A stretch of DNA of 64,000 nucleotides from Megascapheus bottae (Eukaryota > Chordata > Mammalia > Rodentia > Geomyidae): contig JANJXV010000024.1 of assembly GCA_024803745.1 (NCBI GenBank), positions 19,291,927 through 19,355,926 of the forward strand. The letters run 5' to 3'. The position numbers and the translations under genes were made by a program. Positions 10,470 to 21,786 of the stretch are shown one piece after another. Every line of letters begins with the position of its first letter. The stretch's first letter is position 1. The notes under the pieces were generated by a model, which was not told where the DNA came from, did no database searches, and was given only the letters and a program-made list of their open reading frames with translations.

Positions 10470-11950
10470 AAATATATAGATGAAGTCTTTTGCAAGGGAC
10501 CTTTAGAAATTGGCTTTTTTTTTTTTTACTCAGACTGATTCTCTGAAGATCCATCCAGTTGGTATATTGTATATGCTTATCATAACTGATATTTCATGGT
10601 ATTTATATAAGTCAGTTTTTTAACCATGAACATTATTTTCAGGTATCTGTGTATGTGCACACATGTGCATGAATGTGTGTTAAGTATATTTCCCTGGAAT
10701 ACCCAAGAATGCACTTGCTAAGTTGTATGATAAATATGTGTATTAAATGTGTATTAAAAATGTTTATCAAAGTGGTTATTGTTTGTGTCTTTTATACATT
10801 GCCAAAGAAAATGTTAAATTTATCTGCATTTTTGCCTATTTGAGTATTACTATCATTTTTTAAATTTTAGCTGTTCTAATAAGTCTACAGTGATATTTCA
10901 CTGTGGTTTTAGTTGACATTTGGTCAGCAGCTAGTAGTAATATGTGGAACAGTTTGCCATGAATTTATTTGCCATGGTGGAATATCTTATGTCTTTTGCC
11001 CATTTCCTAATTATTTATTTTTACTATTACATCGTGAGATTTTTTTTAATGTAATATGAATCTAAATTCTTTGTCAGACACAGTATTGCAGATATGTTCT
11101 CCCAGTGTATGTTTGTCTTTTCATCCTCACAGTCTCTTGCAGAGCAAAAAAGTTATTAATTTTGATGATCAGGTTCTTTGATTTTTTTTATTGTATTTTC
11201 TGTATTATGTTTAAGAATACTTTCTACGTCCTATATCGTTATAGTTTTCTTCTAATTGTTTTGTAACTCCATGGTTTACATTTAAATCTGATCCACATTA
11301 AGTTATATTTGTATGAAGTATGAAGTTCCAGTTAGGTTCAGATTTTTCTCCTAGGAATACCCAGGTGTTGCAGTACAATTTATTGAAAAGACTTTCTTGA
11401 ATTAAATTGCCTTCACATTCTGTCAAGAATCAGCTTGGTTTACTTATGAGTTTCTTTGGGGGTTTTCTATTCTGTTCCATTCATTATGTGTCTGCCCTTC
11501 CCAATATCCCTCTGTCTCAATTACCATATCTGTCTCAAAAATTGGGTGTAGTGATTCTTGTCACTTTTTTCTTCAAAATTGATTTAGCTATTCTAATACC
11601 ATTTTCATTTCTATGTAAAATATTTAACCACTCCACAAGTGTAAAAAGTCTAGCTTGGATTTTGTGGGAATATATCAGCCTATAGATGCATTTGTGGAAA
11701 ATTGTGTTGAGTGTTCAGTTCATGGTTACTTTTATACTTGTCAGCATAAAGATACTTTACAATTCTACCAATCATTTGTTGAGAATACTGGTATGAGTCT
11801 GTTTCAGGTGTTTTATTCTGTCTGTTCCTTTTGTCAATAACATATTCCTGATTTTTGTCCTTCAGTATCTGGGGTTTTGTTCCAGGAATTTAGCAAAATC
11901 CAGAGATGGTCAAGTTTCATATTAAATGACATAGTATTTCCTTGTAGCCT
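10470..11950 (-). mobile_element. Old antisense L1, 3' region
   Basis: Collinear with the complement of an ancient mammalian L1 3' region. Marks are tcttttgcccatttcc near 10995, aattctttgtcagac near 11065, gaaaagactttcttga near 11385 and attctgttccattcatt near 11468. No coding capacity remains. Confidence 0.75.
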
Positions 11951-12044
11951 ATAATCATCCCTTAATATTTAAAAAATCTCTAGAGTATTTGTAATGACCA
12001 ATATAATTTCAATATCTTGTAAATTTTATTTTGGTTTTTATTGT

Positions 12045-12492
12045 TCTATGCCAGGCTTGAATTCAAGACCAGAAGCCTCTCTTTCCCTTAGCTTTTTTTT
12101 TTTTTTTTTTTTTTTTTAATGGCTAGTGATGTACCTCATGAGTCACATTTCCATTTCTGGCTCTTTGATGGTGAATTGGAGTTAAGAGTCTTAGATAAGA
12201 GTCTTGCTGCCCTGACTGACTTAAGTTATCTCATCCTCCCTGGGGCGGGGAGTTTGGCCTCATGGTGGAGTGCTTGCCTAGCATGCACAAAGACCTGAGT
12301 TCAATTCCTCAGTACCACATACACAGAAAAGGCCGCAAGTTGTACTGTGGCTCAAGTGGTAGAGCACTAGCCTTGAGAAAGCCCAAGGAGAGTGCCCAAA
12401 CTTTTAGTCCAAGCCCTGGAACTGGCCCAAAAAAAAAAAAAAAAAGATCTTAGCCTCCAGTATTACAGGTATAAGCCATGAACACTTGGCAT
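12045..12492 (-). repeat. Diverged composite SINE, reverse, split by an IDL-Geo insertion
   Basis: The older element runs 12045-12240 and resumes at about 12447 (gatcttagcctccag) to 12492. The forward IDL-Geo at 12240-12446 splits it. Confidence 0.75.
12240..12446 (+). repeat. IDL-Geo SINE, forward, nested with target duplication
   Basis: Starts ggggcggggagtttggcctc and ends ggaactggcccaaaa. The target atctcatcctcc (12228-12239) recurs as atcttagcctcc (12447-12458), 10 of 12 identical, and is a known part of the host SINE. Confidence 0.88.
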
Positions 12493-12716
12493 ATTTTAAA
12501 TGTTTTTTGCTTGACATATACATATGAAATTGATGTTTGAATTACCTTGTGTTTATTCTTAATGAATTTCATTTAAAAGTTCCTTGTTCATAAAATCCTG
12601 TCGTGCTCTTAAGTTCTTGTTTGAAAACCAGTGCTAAAAGAACTGTTAAACAGTGAAACCAGTCGTCAGAGGGATATTTATTTGTAGAGAGAACATGGCA
12701 TTTAAGATGATTTATG

Positions 12717-12800
12717 GACTGAAAATGTGGCTTAATGTTAGAGCACTTGCCTAGCACATGCAAGGATCAGGTTCAGATACCAGTGTTGCAAAAACAGCGA
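12717..12800 (+). repeat. ID-like SINE monomer, forward
   Basis: gactgaaaatgtggcttaat, then gagcacttgcctagcacatg, then a gttcagataccag B-box remnant. It ends 190 bp before exon 2. Confidence 0.65.
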
Positions 12801-12963
12801 TAATGACTTATGCACCACTTTGTGATATATATAATAAAATTCATATACTTACATAAAATTGTGAATGGCGAAAGCAAGTATTTTTTAGATGAATGGCAAT
12901 TGTTAGAAAGTGATTATACTTTAGAAGTTAGTACTGATTTAATACTCAATACATTTTCTTTAA

Positions 12964-13119
<156 letters not shown>

Positions 13120-13399
13120 TAAATCTCAAGTTTTTGTTCATTTACTCATAACAAAAATACTGAAGGATTTTGCTTAACAGGAGCCACACTTTAGACCTTG
13201 CATCTTGTTAATAAGCAATGTAAGCAACGATGAATAATTGACCTTGGAAATCAATGCCAGTACAGAAGCCCCTGGTTCTACCTCACATTCATGCTTCCCC
13301 TCCATTGGGAAACACTATTGTATACTCAGCATTATTTCAGTTCATTGTACTCAGTTACCATGTATTGATAAGATTTTTTTTTCCCCTAAGGAAATCTTT

Positions 13400-13530
13400 T
13401 TGGCCAAGTGTAGTGCAACATGCATGAGATATCAGCAGTTGCCAGCCTTGCCCAGTCAAGACAGACTGAGAATTCCAGGCCAGCCTGGCCTTCATGATGA
13501 GATCCCACCTCTTATAAAAAAAATAAACAC
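13400..13530 (+). repeat. B1-like SINE, forward, diverged
   Basis: ggccaagtgtagtgcaacat, then ccaggccagcctggccttc, then an A-rich and (CA)n tail. Confidence 0.65.
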
Positions 13531-13654
13531 ACACACATACTAATGGTGGTGTTACTTTGAAAGCTGTGTCGGTATTGTGCAAACTCTTTGATTTAGGTAG
13601 CCCATAGTACCTTTCTTTTCTACTTCTATAACCCACACTGCAAACATTTTTGTA

Positions 13655-13826
13655 GGATTTTATTTGCTGCTTTTTTTATGGAGGGAGGACTTGAACTCAG
13701 GTTCTTTTGTTTGCTTAGCTTAGTTAGTCTTCATATGGAATTTAGTAAATTTTCCTGCCTGGCATGGCCTAGATCTAGGCCTTTTAAGCAGCTAAGATTA
13801 TAGATGTGAACCACCAGTGCCTTGGC
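13655..13826 (-). repeat. Composite SINE, reverse, diverged
   Basis: gacttgaactcaggttc, then tttcctgcctggcatggcc, then gctaagattatagatgtg: an old copy, poorly preserved in the middle. Confidence 0.55.
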
Positions 13827-13837
13827 CTACCCTACCC

Positions 13838-13880
13838 CTCCTTCTCTCTCTCTCTCCCTCTGCCTCTCTCTCTCCCTCTG

Positions 13881-13961
<81 letters not shown>
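13838..13961 (+). repeat. (CT)n microsatellite
   Basis: About 120 bases of CT repeats with a short C run near 13880. The open frames across it on both strands are repeat artefacts. Confidence 0.95.
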
Positions 13962-13963
<2 letters not shown>

Positions 13964-14060
13964 AAAGGTGAGGTATATAGGGTAACTCCTTTGATCAGTC
14001 ATATTCATTGTGCCCATTCATTCTCCTTTATTTCCTCTCCTTGAGTCAGATCATCAGCCT

Positions 14061-14290
14061 TTTTTTTTTTTTGACCAAGCGAAATTTTTATTGTTAATAA
14101 TAAATTAAACAACTATGGTAAATCAAAAATACAAATCCTATCAAGTGGCTCAGTATTGTTTTAAACAGAAAAACTAAAACTGCCTCTCTAAGAACAATGA
14201 TGTGTATTTTTGATGTCCTTTTTTAAAGAATTTATTAATGTTGATTTTTATATCATATTTTAAATGACAAGTTTAACAAACAAGTGTTCA
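14061..14290 (-). pseudogene. Processed retrocopy of an unidentified mRNA 3' end
   Basis: An 18-base perfect duplication, agatcatcagcctttttt, lies at 14049-14066 and 14291-14308, partly overlapping the poly-T. On the minus strand the insert ends AATAAA, 14 bases, then poly-A, as in a real mRNA 3' end. No SINE or L1 sequence is seen in it. The source gene is not recognised. L1-driven retroposition of a 5'-truncated transcript explains all of it. Confidence 0.75.
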
Positions 14291-14308
14291 AGATCATCAG
14301 CCTTTTTT

Positions 14309-14357
14309 GCACATTCTCCCATAGCTGGGATTACAGGAATGTGCCACCAAATCCAGT
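14309..14357 (-). repeat. B1/Alu-like SINE fragment, reverse
   Basis: tagctgggattacaggaatg then gccaccaaatccag: the 5' end of an old B1-like copy. Confidence 0.5.
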
Positions 14358-14389
14358 TTATGCTTTTCATTCACTCTTTTTTTAAATAA

Positions 14390-14607
14390 TTTGATACCTG
14401 TCTTGGGGTTTGATCTCAAGGCCTCTGCCCTTCTCTTGAACTTTTTTGCTAAAGGCTAATGCTCTACCATTTGAGCCGCAGCTCTGCTTCTGGCTTTTTG
14501 CTGAGAGAAATCTCAGACTTTTCTGCTTTTAACTAGCTTTGAGCCATGATCCTGATATCCTAGCCTCCTGAGCTAGCATTACAGTCAGGAGCCACCAGTG
14601 CCCAGAC
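14390..14607 (-). repeat. B1-like/Geo composite SINE, reverse
   Basis: cttggggtttgatctcaagg, then gccgcagctctgcttctggc, then cctcctgagctagcattaca, then agccaccagtgcccag. Confidence 0.8.
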
Positions 14608-14629
14608 AGGAATGGCGGCCTCGTTTGCC

Positions 14630-14787
14630 TTTTGAAATAGTCTCTCGTATCTTTTTTTGCCTGGTCTGTCCTCCAGCTGAAATCTCCATATCTAGAGCTC
14701 CCAAGCAGCTGGAATTACCATATTAGCTATTGTGCCCTCAAATTCCTGAGGGCTGGCATTATGGGCATGTACTACCATGCCTGGTTT
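14630..14787 (-). repeat. B1-like SINE pieces, reverse
   Basis: cctggtctgtcctccagctg, then cccaagcagctggaattac, then a second end tgggcatgtactaccatgcc. Probably one old B1 with a partial duplication. Confidence 0.5.
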
Positions 14788-15272
14788 TGTTATGTGGTAA
14801 GAGAATAGAGATGCCAGAGAGTTCAAATTTGAGGAGTCTTTATTAGAAGGCCAGTGAATGCAGGCAGGTTCCTATTGCAAAGGCCTGCATCCTGCCATGA
14901 GAGCAGGAGAGGAAAGAAAAAGCAGAAAACAATACCAGCAAACCAGATCATCCCCAATGGAGAGCTGAAGGTGGAACACCATGGTGACTTTTGGAAAAAA
15001 GACAGGAGACAGGACAATGGGGCATGGCGTACCAGCTCCTGAGCTGGTCTGGACCTAAACAGGGTCACAGGAAGCTTAAGTATTCACACCTCAAGACTGG
15101 CAGGTAACCTGTTGTCCAAGTCCCACCCCTGCCTCTAGAAATTCAGGTACACCCATCAACCCGGGCACTGGGACTTTCCTGCTTCCACCATGAAGACAAG
15201 ATGAGGCCAGTCATCCAGTTTTCTTTCCACCATGTAGCCAAGATGGCACCAGTCAGATTAACATATAGAACA
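14788..15272 (-). mobile_element. Solo LTR of an endogenous retrovirus, minus strand
   Basis: About 485 bases bounded by TGTT and AACA. On the minus strand it begins TGTTCTATATG, contains gccatcttggct near its 5' end and an AATAAA about 45-50 bases from its 3' end, as LTR R regions do. It is richer in G+C than the flanks. No internal retroviral genes are present. A target duplication is not clear (only a T-rich match). The family is not identified. Confidence 0.65.
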
Positions 15273-15990
15273 TTTTTATTTTCTTCTTAAATCTAAATGT
15301 CAGATTGCTAGGGATAACTTATAATACTCTAGTAGGGGTTAGTTTTTGCCAAGTGTAGTACATTTGCCTATTTGTGTATCCTAATTCACAGATTATTCTT
15401 CTAGGCAGTTCCTCAGATTTGCAACAGAAGACCTAATAAGGTACTAAATCTAGTTAAATACTATTTAGTTGGTTATTACCAAAGGCTTAATACCTATACT
15501 AATCTTAAATCTGTTTTTAAGACATGTGGCTAATGTCTGTGCTCTTTGCTTTCAGTTTGTTTTTGTTTTTTTTTTTATTTCTAGGGAAAACTAGAGAAAT
15601 TTAGGGTTCACTTTATGAGTAGGCATAACTACTTCTAATTAAAATTCTTCAGAAGCATCCACAATTCTTCCTAATGTGGGAAGACCACACCAGGCCTTTT
15701 TGGAGGAGATAGACTTTCTAATTGTGAAGTCAGCTTTAAAGAATGGAAATAAGCTAGCCCTGTAGCTCAGTAGTAGATTGTGTATATAAGCATTCAGGAG
15801 TTTCCGACACCAAACAAAGAGACTACAGTGCTTTTCATTACCATTGGGTTGCCCAGTTTTCTAGGTCTTTTAGGGAAAATAATCTGACAAAGTCTTTTTA
15901 TGAAAATAATAAAAATATGGTATATATGTTGATATTTAAAGCCAAATTTAGTTTACTTTTTTACTTACGTTTATACCTTTTCTATATTAG
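15273..15990. other. Intron 2 stretch with one old ID-like piece
   Basis: A degraded ID-like fragment lies at about 15754-15820 (ctgtagctcagtagtag). The remainder is unassigned. Confidence 0.45.
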
Positions 15991-15995
15991 AAATC

Positions 15996-16226
15996 TTTGT
16001 GCAGCTCTTGGGGCTTCAGCACAGGGCCTGAGCACTGTCCCTGAGCTGCTTTTGCTCAAGGATAGCCCACTCCCACTGCCACAGCACCACTTTTGGCTTT
16101 TTCTGAGTTGTTTATAGAAGATAGGAGTTGCACAGACTTTCCTGACTGGGCTAGCTTCAACCATGATCCTCAGATCTTAGTGTCCTAAATAGCTAAGATT
16201 ACAAGCATGAACCACCAGCACCCAGC
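15996..16226 (-). repeat. B1-like/Geo composite SINE, reverse
   Basis: gctcttggggcttcagcac, then gctcaaggatagcccac, then ctcagatcttagtgtcc, then aaccaccagcacccagc. Confidence 0.82.
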
Positions 16227-16344
16227 ATAGAAATCTTAGTTCTTAATTACACTGGCATATCTTATGTTATATTAGTTTTTATGCAATTGGCCATCATTTA
16301 AATCCTTAAAATCCTCAGATCTTTTCTGAAATGATAAAAAAGAA

Positions 16345-16563
16345 TTCTTAGAGTCAGGAGTATGGCATAGTTGTCGAGTGCTTGCCTTGCATGCATGAGG
16401 CGCTCTGGGTTTGATTCGTTGGTACCACATAATACAGATAAGGCCAAAGGTACTGTTGTGGCTTACCTGGTAGAGCACTAGCTTTGAGAAAGCTAAAGGA
16501 CAGTGCCCAGACCTTGATTTCAAGACCCAGCACTGGCAAAAACCAAACCAAAAAAAAAAAAAG
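16345..16563 (+). repeat. IDL-Geo SINE, forward
   Basis: agtcaggagtatggcatagt, then gagtgcttgccttgcatg, ggtttgattcgttggtacc, a Geo half and an end in gcactggcaaaaacc. Confidence 0.88.
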
Positions 16564-16629
16564 CAACAAAAAGTATCAGATACATTGGGAAGCAATTAAA
16601 GAAATATGGACAAAAGGTTGATATTATTA

Positions 16630-16745
16630 AAAGCATGGTGGTACAGACCTCAATTCCAGCTGATTGGGAGCAGAAGGTCTGAAGGCAGAGGTCTGAAACC
16701 ACTTGGGCAAGAAAATAAGTACCTATCTAAAAAACAAAACAAAAA
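16630..16745 (+). repeat. B1-like SINE, forward, old
   Basis: aaagcatggtggtacagacc, then cagctgattgggagcag, and an A-rich tail. Confidence 0.55.
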
Positions 16746-16863
16746 GGCCTGATGATATAGTCTTTTGCAAGGTTGGAAACTGAAAATCAGAAACTAGAGT
16801 TTTTCTTCTCTAAGGTAACAACTTTTGGAGCCTTAACAAAATTGGTTATATTTGTTTGCTTTG

Positions 16864-17090
16864 AGCTGGGCGTGGTGGCTCATGCCTGTAATCCTAGCTA
16901 CTCAGGAGGCTGAGATCCGAGGATCAAAGTTCAAAGCCAGCCCTGGGCACAAAAGGACTTGAAACTCTTATCTCCAATTAACCTCTAGAAAATGGGGCTT
17001 GGCTCAAGGGAAGGGTAGTAGCCTTGAACTAAGAGCTCAGGGACAAGACCCAGGCCTACTTCATGACCCACAAAAAAATAAATAAATAAA
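16864..17090 (+). repeat. B1-like/Geo composite SINE, forward, near full length
   Basis: gctgggcgtggtggctcatg, then ggaggctgagatccgagg, then a Geo half with agctcagggacaagacc and a (TAAA)n-type tail. It shows little divergence. Confidence 0.9.
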
Positions 17091-17162
17091 ATTTCAACTA
17101 AGACAACATATAAAAAATAGAGGCACCCTGCTCTCGACCAGAAAAAAAAGTTACGGACTAAA

Positions 17163-17240
17163 GGTGTATGTAGTTCAGTGATAGAAAATTTATTCTAAAA
17201 CTGCTAGGCCCAGAGCTCCATTCCCAGCACTTAAAAAGTT
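17163..17240 (+). repeat. ID-like SINE monomer, forward
   Basis: ggtgtatgtagttcagtgat, then gagctccattcccagcac. Confidence 0.55.
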
Positions 17241-17330
17241 AAAGGAATGGGCATACGGAGCTTGAGCTAAAACATTGAGGAAGGAAGTGCCATTGGCTGG
17301 TACGAATGCCCAGACCAGAGCTGTGTCTGT

Positions 17331-17424
17331 AGGAAGGAAGTGCTCCAGTTGGGCTGGAGCAGTAATCACAGAAGTTCTTGATCTCACAAAGGTCAAGTTC
17401 TTCCTTGCACTGCACTTCCTTCCT
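17331..17424. repeat. Inverted repeat, 13-bp arms
   Basis: aggaaggaagtgc (17331-17343) is the exact complement of gcacttccttcct (17412-17424), with a 68-base loop. A direct copy of the left arm lies at 17279-17290. Confidence 0.7.
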
Positions 17425-17571
17425 GTACTACCCATTGTTAGACTCTAAAGTGAAACCAGCTTGTAATCTGCGAATGTGGTTTACAGAATCAGTGTGTAGA
17501 AGAGTCGAGTTTGAGCTCAGGGGAAATTATAGTGGTTGAATCAAAACAAGAAATCAAAAAAGATAGCAGTT

Positions 17572-17600
17572 GCCACACACACGCGCACACACACACACCC
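17572..17600 (+). repeat. (CA)n microsatellite
   Basis: Short CA repeat with a CG interruption. Confidence 0.8.
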
Positions 17601-17781
17601 AGAAGATAGTCAATCAAGTCATGTTTTAAAGTTACTGTAATATCTTTTTTTGTGTGGCTTAGCCACCTATTTGGTAGCTTTATTTGTTTCATCTTAGTTT
17701 TGATGTTTATGAATTTAATTTCCTAAAACTTAGGTTTTAAAACCACATAGAATTACATATAAAAGACATTCATGGATTTTT

Positions 17782-17973
17782 TTTTTTTTCAAGTCCTGGG
17801 CTTAAGCTCAGGACCTGAGCACTGTCCTTGGACTTTCTCAAGGCTAGAACTCTACCACTTGAGCCTCAGCACCACTTCCGGCTTTTTTCTATGTATATGG
17901 TAGTGGGGAATCAAACCCAAGTCTTCATGCATGCTAGTCAAGCACTTTACCACTAGGCCAAACTCCCAGCCCC
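17782..17973 (-). repeat. IDL-Geo SINE, reverse, with target duplication
   Basis: Poly-T, caagtcctgggcttaagc, then caaactcccagcccc. The duplication attcatggattttt lies at 17768-17781 and 17974-17987. Confidence 0.93.
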
Positions 17974-18242
17974 ATTCATGGATTTTTAAACAGAATCTGT
18001 AAAGCAGGGTATATTCACAGAGTTTTTTTTTTTAATCTGAAGGACTTAGCTCTCCCCTCTGGGCCCAATCTTAAGTATCTGAAGACATGAATATGAAGGA
18101 TTGGTTCCCACCTTATTTCTGAAAGTCCAGCAAAATGTCAGGTGTGTTTTGATCATGTGCTTGATCATGTGCTTTTACCATGTGCTTTACCAGAAGCAGG
18201 TCATTCCAACTTTGGCTTAGCTGAAAGTTTCCTCACCCCCTT

Positions 18243-18457
18243 TCTTGTGTGCCAGTTCTAGAACTTGAACTCCAGCCCTGGCCACTGTCCTTTAACTTTT
18301 TTGTTCATGCTTGAGCCACAGCTCTACTTCTGTCTTTTTGGTGGTTAGGGTTCAGAGTGTCAAGGACTTGCTGCCTACTCTGGCTTTGAACCTCTTCAGA
18401 TCTCAGCCTCCTGAGTATCTAGGATTATGAACAGATGTGAGCCACCAGTGCTCAACA
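18243..18457 (-). repeat. B1-like/Geo composite SINE, reverse
   Basis: gtgccagttctagaacttg, then cttcagatctcagcctcctg, then gatgtgagccaccagtgctc. Confidence 0.8.
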
Positions 18458-19092
18458 AATCATCCCTTTTCCACCCTTCACTCTTAAATAAGCAATATGA
18501 TTTACATATTTGTCTTTAAAATCATTTCATGTAGAAATTTATCTTGAGGAATGTAAATAGACATTGCTTTAGCTAAGTGAGAGTTGAAGCTGAAGAAGCA
18601 CATGAGATTAGTCTCCAGAAATATGAAAAATCTAGATTCAGAGGAAGAGAAGTGGGGGGACTGAGGGACACTAGGATTGACGGGTACCAAGAACCTATGT
18701 GAATACCAGAAAACACAGGTCTGTGGTATTAAACAGTGTCAGCAAAGTATAAGGTGATAAGAGCTAAGAAAAGGAAAATTTCAATTTATGGAAGTATTAA
18801 TCCAGTTACCTAGAATTTGGCAACTTATGCATGAGGACTTTTGTAAAGAAAACCCTTTTAAGACAATGAGAACTGCTTATATGTGTTTTGACCTTGATGT
18901 CTGTTAGAAACACATGGGCTATCTCTTCATCTCCCATACCCAGTGTATCATCACAGCCAATTTACCTCTAAATACTGCTCACATCCTATCTTTGCTCACC
19001 CACTTCTACCAGCCCTCATGGAAGCTATGGAAAAACATTTTTCTTCAACTGTATGCAGAAATATTTGTCCTTATCTAATGTGTTTTCTTTCT
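18458..19092. other. Intron 2 stretch with no assigned feature
   Basis: No recognisable repeat, exon or RNA gene. Confidence 0.4.
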
Positions 19093-19284
19093 TTGCTTTG
19101 GACAGTCCTGGCTTGAACTCCGGGCCTGAGCATTGTCCTTGGGCTTTCTCAGGGCTAGAGCTCTACCACTTGAGCCACAGAACCGGTCCCAGCTTTTTTC
19201 TATGTATGTGGTACTGAAGAATCGAAGTCAGGTCTTCGTGCATGCTAGGCAAGCACTCTACCACTAGGCCAAACTCCCGGCCTT
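19093..19284 (-). repeat. IDL-Geo SINE, reverse
   Basis: ggacagtcctggcttgaac, then ctagagctctaccacttgag, then gaagaatcgaagtcagg, then aaactcccggcc. The tail is short. Confidence 0.88.
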
Positions 19285-20121
19285 GTTTTCAATAGATCTC
19301 TTAGATAACAGCCAGCATTGTCATATTACTATTTCTCTGGCCACAGCTCCTCTTGCCAGTCCCCCTCTGCATCTCATCACACTTAACTTTCTTCTAACCT
19401 GTCACACTCTCCTTGACTGCAGCTAGTTGGTTGTGTTATTCTCCATTTCTAGAAAGCATTTTATCTCATAGTTACTGATTCACCTTTTATATCTAGGTGC
19501 TGATGAGATCTTTTAGGAGGAACTTTTCACTGGGTAATTCCTTTCTGTTCTCCCAGCTCTCTATTCTCATTATACATTTTTATACTGTCCATTTACAACT
19601 TTCATGCACCTACACGTGTCCTTTATGGTACCTCTCAATAGTTACATGTTAGTATAATTATTACAATAATGTATGTCCTTTTCATCTTTACACCTGCTCA
19701 GTAAAAATCTGAGTTATTACCCTCATTTAAAGATGAGTACTTGAACCTGTCCAGGACCATCCAGACTAGTTGGTGGGGAAACTGGGATTGAAACCTGTTT
19801 TCCTTCTACAAGGCTTTAGACATCATAAGGACAGAGACTGTTTGCTTTCCCCTGATTTTTCTGTGCTCAACATCTAGCCTCATGCCTGGAATATTTAGTA
19901 GATCCAAATAATGTGAAAATGTACTTGCAATAATTCTTACCTATGCATAATTACATTTTACATGCATATAATTTGACACATAATTTTGGTTTAAACTTCC
20001 CAAGGCTGGTAAAAGGAAAACAGAGTCCAGCATAATTAGCATGTCATTTAGATCTGACTGTGGTGTGACCAGCTTTTCACTTTTCTCAGTGATCTGTGTG
20101 ACAAATTCCTTTCCTTACTAG
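19285..20121. other. End of intron 2, unassigned
   Basis: Single-copy-looking sequence up to the exon 3 acceptor; no repeat recognised. Confidence 0.4.
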
Positions 20122-20738
<617 letters not shown>

Positions 20739-20739
20739 C

Positions 20740-20972
20740 CCCCCACCCCCATGGTACTTAAACTCAAGGCCTTGGGCATTGTGCCTAAGCACTTTTGCTT
20801 AAGGCTACACACTACCACTTAAGCCATAGTTCCACTTCCAGCTTTTGGGTGATTAGTTGGAAATGTCTCATGGGTCTTTCTGCTCAAGCTGGCTTTGAAC
20901 CATAATTTTCATATCTCATCTTCACTAGCTAGGATTACAAGTATGAGACATTATAAGTATATGGCACTGGCC
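20740..20972 (-). repeat. B1-like/Geo composite SINE, reverse
   Basis: ggtacttaaactcaaggcc, then gcttaaggctacacactacc, then gctagg-attacaag marks. The B1-like end is diverged. Confidence 0.72.
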
Positions 20973-20975
20973 TGT

Positions 20976-21266
20976 CTTTTTTTTTTTTTTGGAAATGGGA
21001 GAGAGGTGGGGAGGTAGGTAGGGGGTGGGTGAAAGGGCCCTGAAGGTCCAGTTACTATCCCTGAGCTTTTATACTCAACACTAATGCATTACAACTTGAG
21101 CCCCAGCTCTACTTCTGGCCTTTTTGGTAGTTTATTGGAGATAAGAGTCTCATGGCCTTTCCTAGGCTGGCTGGCTGGCTTTGAACTGCAGCTGGCTTTG
21201 AACTGGCTTTGAACTCAGCCTCCTGAGCAGCTAGGATATAGGCTTGGGCCATTGGTACCCAACTCA
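20976..21266 (-). repeat. B1-like/Geo composite SINE, reverse, with internal GCTGGCTTTGAACT repeats
   Basis: Poly-T and a G-rich spacer precede the Geo half. The segment ggctggctttgaactg is repeated three times at about 21171-21215. It ends gggccattggtacccaac. Confidence 0.75.
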
Positions 21267-21688
21267 TTTTACTATAGTTTTTATTTAAGATTTAATTTTG
21301 CTAGTTTTTACTCAAGTCAGCCAGTATATTTATGCCTATTCCTCTAGGAATATTGTTAAATATTAAGAATGAAAATGTGAATAAGACATTTCCTGTATTT
21401 TGCAAAAGTTAATAGTATAATGAAGTCTGGAAGCAAATAGGTAATCGTAATTTGACCTAAAAAGTTCTGTTTGAATTCATGAAAGAAGAGTATTAACCTA
21501 AGGTTTGAGGATTTAGATTGAAGCCAAAAATAAGTCCAGTTGAAAGAGATAAGGAGATTTGCTGATAGCCTCGGGGCTGGTTATAGGCACAGAAAATTGG
21601 ACATGTGTAGAGTTGGAATTTATCTGAACAGGTGTTAGAGAAGTTCAGCAGCATACAAAATGCATGTAATGATGCATGTTTAAGTCTT

Positions 21689-21786
21689 TTAGACATTTTA
21701 ACTGAATTGGATGGAGAAAGAGTATTGGTTAGTAAAGGTTAGACATTTTAACTGAATTGGATGGAGAAAGTATTGGTTAGTAAAGT
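21689..21786 (+). repeat. 50-bp tandem duplication
   Basis: ttagacattttaactgaattggatggag starts copies at 21689 and 21739. They differ by a 2-base AG deletion and a last-base change. Confidence 0.92.

Noticed and set aside
13817..14044. Open frames of Ser-Leu or Arg-Glu repeats
   Set aside because: They are translations of the (CT)n microsatellite.
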